8,517 nucleotides of DNA from Candidatus Woesearchaeota archaeon (GTDB taxonomy: Archaea; Nanobdellota; Nanobdellia; Woesearchaeales; UBA11576): positions 1 through 8,517 of the forward strand of contig JACRKM010000005.1 in the NCBI GenBank assembly GCA_016219765.1, in the 5' to 3' direction. The number at the start of each line of letters is the position of its first letter. Position 1 is the first letter of the stretch. The position numbers and the translations under genes were made by a program. The notes under the pieces were generated by a model. That model saw nothing but the letters and a program-made list of their open reading frames with translations. It did not search any database and was not told the DNA's origin. This document shows positions 5,802 through 8,517 of the stretch, piece by piece.

Positions 5802-7126
5802 GGGTTTCCACTCTTTGAGTAGGTGAAAATCTGGCTGCGCATTGGATCAAGGAAGCGTTGCGCCGCGTGACGCGCATCCGATGGCTGCACCGCTGCAAGA
5901 ATGCGATAACTTTCTAACCGCGACAGGTCTACTGCCCTCCTTACAAACTGGTTATATGCGTTATTCACTCTGAAATCAGGTTGATCACAGGTGGAGAGGC
6001 CGTGCCCATAGCTCACGAGATGCTCCTCAAGCAATTGGGCCTTCGCTTTTCCAAATGCGTCATCGCTGAAGCTGCCTTCGGCGATATCAGCAACGATGCC
6101 GTCCATCAATTCGACAATTTTCGTGTAGACCGCGGGCTCGTGGCTCGTCGAGATAAAGATGACATTTTTCTTCGGAAGATATAAGGAACGGATCCCATAG
6201 ACAAGATGGTGCTTTTCGCGTATGATCTGCATCAATGGCGAAGTCCAGCCGCTTCCCCCAAGCAGCTGATTGACCAATTTCAATGCCGCCCAGTCTTCAG
6301 GATGTCTCAGCGCGTCCTCAAGTGGATATGCCCGTATGAATTGCATCTGCTGCGAGGGTCCGCACTCGTGCACAGGACCGGTCACTTTCGGAAGCCACTC
6401 GACTTCTGGTGCAGGCAGCGCTTCTGTTCCATGCCCGTAGACAGTCACGCGCGACAGGAACTGCTCGACGATGTCGCTGAGATCAGCATGCCCTGAGTAC
6501 AATAAAGTTACCGCGGACCCAGAGAGATGCTCCTTGGCTATCCGCTGTAACGAATGGAATGTTGCTTCCTTAACGATGGTCTTCTCGTCTTCATCTTCAA
6601 GCGCCGCGCTTTGCGGGAAGAACTTACGAAAAAAAAGCGTGGATGCCCTTGCGTCATGATTCCCGATCCTGTCTTCGATAGAATCAAGATGTTCCTTGCG
6701 GACGTTCTCAAACACCGATCCATCCGTCGCCGCGCGAGGGTTTGAGAGCATTTCATCGACGACGTCAAAGATCTGGGCCACCGCATCCATCGAAGAGAAT
6801 TTCAAAGGCAACCCCATAGTCAGCAGGTCTTGATTGCGGTCAGTGAATAATGCTGACTGCTCAACACGCACCCCTCGAAATGCCCGTGTCAATGCATCAG
6901 AAGAAGGATGTCGGGACGTGCCCTTCAGAAGCGCACGCAGATAGAGATCAAGCAGGGTTTCTGTGCTCTGGGCAGCAAGCGATGTTTCGTAGCGCCTCGT
7001 GAAGCATACGTACGCAACATGTCGTGCCGATTCTGCCCGGTTGTAGGAGACCCGCGCGCCCTTGACAATGTGTTGAGAAAACTCCGCGCGTTCGAGCAAT
7101 TGGATGACCGCTTGGTCGAGAGGCAT
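5798..7126 (-). CDS. M16 peptidase, R/Y-motif non-zinc subunit (YmfF-like)
   Basis: 442 residues. The first M16 domain has no HxxEH at the expected position, so it binds no zinc. The second domain keeps the classical substrate-gripping pair: LVNQLLGGSGWTSPLMQ (284-300), then REKHHLVYG, with R303 and Y310 seven apart. This complements the other subunit, which has zinc but a poor R/Y segment; heterodimeric M16B proteases divide the active site in this way. The N-terminal run TLLDLYLRALLKGTSRHPS (57-75) and the VFENVRKEHLDSIEDR region (138-153) resemble the Bacillus YmfF layout. First gene of the operon, followed by a four-base ATGA overlap. The ATG at 7126 is supported by a TATA element 25 bases upstream. 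No signal peptide or membrane helix. A clear M16 homologue; the YmfF link is from remembered pattern and moderately sure. Confidence 0.88.
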   Translation of the reverse strand: MPLDQAVIQLLERAEFSQHIVKGARVSYNRAESARHVAYVCFTRRYETSLAAQSTETLLDLYLRALLKGTSRHPSSDALTRAFRGVRVEQSALFTDRNQDLLTMGLPLKFSSMDAVAQIFDVVDEMLSNPRAATDGSVFENVRKEHLDSIEDRIGNHDARASTLFFRKFFPQSAALEDEDEKTIVKEATFHSLQRIAKEHLSGSAVTLLYSGHADLSDIVEQFLSRVTVYGHGTEALPAPEVEWLPKVTGPVHECGPSQQMQFIRAYPLEDALRHPEDWAALKLVNQLLGGSGWTSPLMQIIREKHHLVYGIRSLYLPKKNVIFISTSHEPAVYTKIVELMDGIVADIAEGSFSDDAFGKAKAQLLEEHLVSYGHGLSTCDQPDFRVNNAYNQFVRRAVDLSRLESYRILAAVQPSDARHAAQRFLDPMRSQIFTYSKSGNP

Positions 7127-7147
7127 TTTTTTGGGAACGACAAGAAC

Positions 7148-7155
7148 TTAATAAA
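7148..7155 (-). promoter_or_regulatory. TATA box of the M16 operon
   Basis: Minus-strand TTTATTAA, preceded by GTTAAC, is centred about 25 bases before the ATG at 7126. That predicts a leaderless transcript. It lies just beyond the oligo-T tract that ends the tRNA-Ile unit, so the protease operon has its own promoter rather than depending on tRNA readthrough. Confidence 0.55.
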
Positions 7156-7177
7156 GTTAACGAAAGAGGCGCATAAG

Positions 7178-7186
7178 AAAAAAAAA
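7178..7186 (-). terminator. Oligo-T terminator of the tRNA pair
   Basis: Directly after the tRNA-Ile discriminator the minus strand reads TTC followed by nine T. Archaeal RNA polymerase stops at such oligo-U tracts without needing a hairpin. Confidence 0.6.
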
Positions 7187-7189
7187 GAA

Positions 7190-7263
7190 TGAGCCCGCCG
7201 TGATTTGAACACGGGACCACTCGATTATCAGTCGAGCACTCCACCAGACTAAGCTACGGGCTC
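7190..7263 (-). tRNA. tRNA-Ile (GAT anticodon)
   Basis: Folds as a full cloverleaf of 74 bases including the discriminator. Acceptor stem GAGCCCG/CGGGCTC, A73, and no encoded CCA. D arm begins GCTTAG with GG in the loop. Anticodon arm CTCGA-CTGATAA-TCGAG gives anticodon GAT. Variable loop TGGTC, T arm CCGTG-TTCAAAT-CACGG. No intron. Second in a two-tRNA transcript, six bases after tRNA-Asn. Confidence 0.96.
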
Positions 7264-7269
7264 GAAGAG

Positions 7270-7341
7270 CGCCCCCGGCCAGGTTTGAACTGGCGACCTT
7301 GCGGTTAACAGCCGCACGCTCCACCGCTAAGCTACGGGGGC
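7270..7341 (-). tRNA. tRNA-Asn (GTT anticodon)
   Basis: A 72-base cloverleaf including the discriminator. Acceptor GCCCCCG/CGGGGGC with G73, the usual identity base for tRNA-Asn, and no encoded CCA. Anticodon arm TGCGG-CTGTTAA-CCGCA gives GTT. T arm GCCAG-TTCAAAC-CTGGC, variable loop AGGTC. No intron. First tRNA of the pair, with a strong promoter just upstream. Confidence 0.96.
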
Positions 7342-7367
7342 AAATGGCGGTTTGAATTTGAAGTTCG

Positions 7368-7383
7368 TTTATAAAAGTTTCGT
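7368..7383 (-). promoter_or_regulatory. BRE/TATA promoter of the tRNA-Asn/tRNA-Ile unit
   Basis: On the minus strand ACGAAAC is followed by TTTTATAAA (7369-7377), a strong archaeal BRE-TATA pair. It is centred about 32 bases before the mature 5' end of tRNA-Asn, placing the start site some five bases ahead of the tRNA, typical for an archaeal tRNA gene. Confidence 0.65.
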
Positions 7384-7413
7384 TGAGGCGCCGGGAAACA
7401 GAAACAGTGTGGG

Positions 7414-7926
7414 CTAAGCTGTCACCGCCACAAAGACGGCTGCAAGATTGGCAATGAGAGCGACGACCATGAACACTCCATAGTTAAGCAGAATATCTCC
7501 AAATACCACTCTCGGGCCTTTGTTGAAGTGCCGGAATGCAAAGAGTGTGCCTGCTGGTACGCCAAAAAGGAAAATGAGAGGCACGATGATTGTGAAGAGT
7601 TCGTAGTCAAATGACGAAAAGAAGAATACAAATCCAAACAGGTAATATAATATCTGCGCAGCGGGTGTTTTTTGCAGGAAGTACAGTGCTATTGCCAGGC
7701 CGATTCCTGAGATGATTAAGAGCATGGTAGGCACGTCGAATGCGCGTAGCATGAAGACGGCAACAAGTACGATGCACGCTGCTTGCAGTGCTTGAAAGTA
7801 ATAAAATCCGCCCCTGAGTTCTTCTGGTGCGATAAATGCAAGCGCCGCGCCAACATAAAGTCCGAGAAATGAGAACGTGAGTGCAAGAAAGTATGTTACA
7901 AGAAGGGATGATGTGAGGAAAACCAC
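7414..7926 (-). CDS. Small polytopic membrane protein, unknown function
   Basis: 170 residues, almost wholly hydrophobic. Six likely membrane helices at about 4-32, 42-61, 65-84, 88-105, 108-130 and 146-168, separated by short loops such as APEELRGG (33-40) and FRHFNKGPR (131-139), the latter basic and so likely cytoplasmic. No catalytic motif, no known transporter signature and no signal-peptide cleavage site are seen. It starts with GTG; AGAGGCG seven bases before it is a fair ribosome site, and the next in-frame Met would remove the first helices. It follows the dph2 fragment by 62 bases on the same strand, so it may share that transcript. GC content is like the protease genes. I do not recognise the family, and the context gives no firm clue to its job. 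Confidence 0.75.
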   Translation of the reverse strand: MVFLTSSLLVTYFLALTFSFLGLYVGAALAFIAPEELRGGFYYFQALQAACIVLVAVFMLRAFDVPTMLLIISGIGLAIALYFLQKTPAAQILYYLFGFVFFFSSFDYELFTIIVPLIFLFGVPAGTLFAFRHFNKGPRVVFGDILLNYGVFMVVALIANLAAVFVAVTA

Positions 7927-7988
7927 GGTGCGCCTCTTTAATTGTGTCAGTATGATTTAGATTTGTGTTTGTTTCATCAGCAGAGCAA

Positions 7989-8285
7989 TTATCTGCGGAT
8001 CGCTAAAGGATTCTCATGCGGGTCGCCAAAGACGTATTTCCAGGGACTGTGGCCCCATTGGATGAGCAGATCGACTCCGAGTTTCTCAAGGCCGAGCGGT
8101 GTGTCGCATGCACCAAAGCATGATCCACCCCAAATAATAATCTTAGCGCCGGTATTTTCACGCAGATAATCCACTATATTTTGTGTCTTTGGCTTGAGTC
8201 CATCAGGGACTTGAACGACGACAACTTTAGCGTTCTCCTTGCGAATCGTTTCCGCTACTTTTGGAAGTTCAAGATCGTATTCCAC
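7989..8285 (-). CDS. dph2: Dph2 diphthamide synthase, N-terminal domain only
   Basis: 98 residues, against about 330-340 for archaeal Dph2. In the full enzyme three similar domains each give one cysteine to a 4Fe-4S cluster that cleaves SAM and transfers its 3-amino-3-carboxypropyl group to a histidine of elongation factor 2. Here domain 1 is well kept: VVVVQVPDGLKP (21-32), GGSCFGACD (53-61) with C60 at the cluster-ligand position and an additional C56, and LLIQWGHS (73-80). Then PWKYVFGDPHENPLAIRR and a clean TAA. The 62 bases downstream hold no continuation in any frame, and the next gene is an unrelated membrane protein, so a simple frameshift is excluded. The GTG start is supported by a TATA box about 26 bases upstream. 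One domain cannot ligate the cluster alone: it is a split-gene piece, a repurposed domain or a remnant. Family assignment is secure, activity doubtful. Confidence 0.85.
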   Translation of the reverse strand: MEYDLELPKVAETIRKENAKVVVVQVPDGLKPKTQNIVDYLRENTGAKIIIWGGSCFGACDTPLGLEKLGVDLLIQWGHSPWKYVFGDPHENPLAIRR

Positions 8286-8308
8286 GTCGTAAGCGATGGA
8301 TGGTTGAG

Positions 8309-8321
8309 TTTATAAGGCTTT
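8309..8321 (-). promoter_or_regulatory. TATA/BRE promoter of the dph2 fragment
   Basis: Minus-strand AAAAGCC then TTATAAA (8309-8315) is a good BRE-TATA pair, ending 23 bases before the GTG. It predicts a leaderless transcript and implies the fragment is transcribed. Confidence 0.6.
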
Positions 8322-8357
8322 TGATGAAGTCGGCATTATGGCCGTAGTTAGGTTATG

Positions 8358-8423
8358 CACAAAAACTTCGCCAGATGTTTTTGTGTGGGGTTCAAAACCC
8401 CGCCCTTCAGGGCGAAGTTTTTG
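8358..8423. repeat. Large palindrome with alternative pairings
   Basis: CAAAAACTTCGCC (8360-8372) pairs perfectly with GGCGAAGTTTTTG (8411-8423). Enclosed are two small stems, GGGGTT/AACCCC (8387-8392, 8396-8401) and GCCC/GGGC (8402-8405, 8410-8413), the second competing with the outer stem's GC end. In addition CACAAAAAC (8358-8366) pairs perfectly with GTTTTTGTG (8377-8385), which competes for the same left arm. The A-run and T-run at the base would give a U-tract on either strand, as in a bidirectional terminator. Confidence 0.55.
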
Positions 8424-8429
8424 GCATCC

Positions 8430-8509
8430 TAAAAATCCGCCTATCAAAGCAGGCGTTCCGTCAAACTCCGCACTTTAGTGCGGAGTGGAACGCCTGCGGC
8501 GGATTTTTA
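8430..8509. repeat. Nested triple-stem palindrome, possible bidirectional terminator
   Basis: Three perfect stems are stacked on one axis: TAAAAATCCGCC (8430-8441) with GGCGGATTTTTA (8498-8509); CAGGCGTTCC (8450-8459) with GGAACGCCTG (8487-8496); and ACTCCGCAC (8465-8473) with GTGCGGAGT (8478-8486) around a TTTA loop. The right arms are almost continuous while the left arms are split by bulges of eight and five bases. Both strands end in a T-run. It follows the previous palindrome by six bases and shares its design but not its inner sequence. Confidence 0.6.
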
Positions 8510-8517
8510 TGATTTCA

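Noticed and set aside
7930..7988. Possible C/D box RNA between the dph2 fragment and the membrane protein (CTGATGA and CTGA on the minus strand)
   Set aside because: The C box lacks the leading purine, no C'/D' pair is present and flanking terminal stems are missing.
7930..7990. Frameshift joining the Dph2 domain to a downstream remainder
   Set aside because: Only 62 bases separate it from the membrane protein gene and none of the frames there continues Dph2.
7942..8169. Plus-strand open frame opposite the Dph2 domain
   Set aside because: The minus strand has the conserved Dph2 cysteine and GHS motifs; the plus product is not recognisable.

Overview
The window looks like chromosomal DNA from an archaeon, probably a small-genome lineage such as a DPANN member. 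That placement is inference; no marker gene here fixes it. Archaeal evidence: a diphthamide synthase Dph2 domain, a Hel308-type Ski2-like helicase, tRNAs without an encoded CCA and ending in an oligo-T tract, and TATA elements about 25 bases before several start codons, the pattern of leaderless archaeal mRNAs.

Layout. 1-920: an AT-rich HEPN/MNT-type toxin-antitoxin pair on the minus strand. The HEPN gene is cut by the window edge. The MNT gene has a winged-helix front domain and a palindromic candidate operator in its promoter. 921-1742: a plus-strand AT-rich gene for an unrecognised HExxH metalloprotein. 1743-1960: a gene-free stretch full of hairpins. 1961-4248, minus: a histidine phosphatase behind the C-terminal two thirds of a Hel308-like helicase whose first RecA domain is absent. 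4249-4466: paired palindromes. 4467-7126, minus: two overlapping M16 peptidase subunits, one with the zinc motif and one with the R/Y motif, resembling the bacterial YmfH/YmfF pair. 7190-7341, minus: tRNA-Asn then tRNA-Ile, six bases apart. 7414-7926, minus: a six-helix membrane protein. 7989-8285, minus: domain 1 only of Dph2. 8286-8517: the dph2 promoter and two large nested palindromes.

Composition differs between the two sides. Line 661-720 has 13 G/C of 60, while line 5041-5100 has 39 of 60. The left 1.9 kb therefore looks like an acquired accessory island next to more GC-rich core genes.

The most notable features are two core genes cut at domain boundaries, each with a plausible promoter of its own (Hel308 without RecA1, Dph2 with only domain 1); the YmfF/YmfH-like protease pair in an archaeon; and three separate palindrome clusters in the intergenic gaps.
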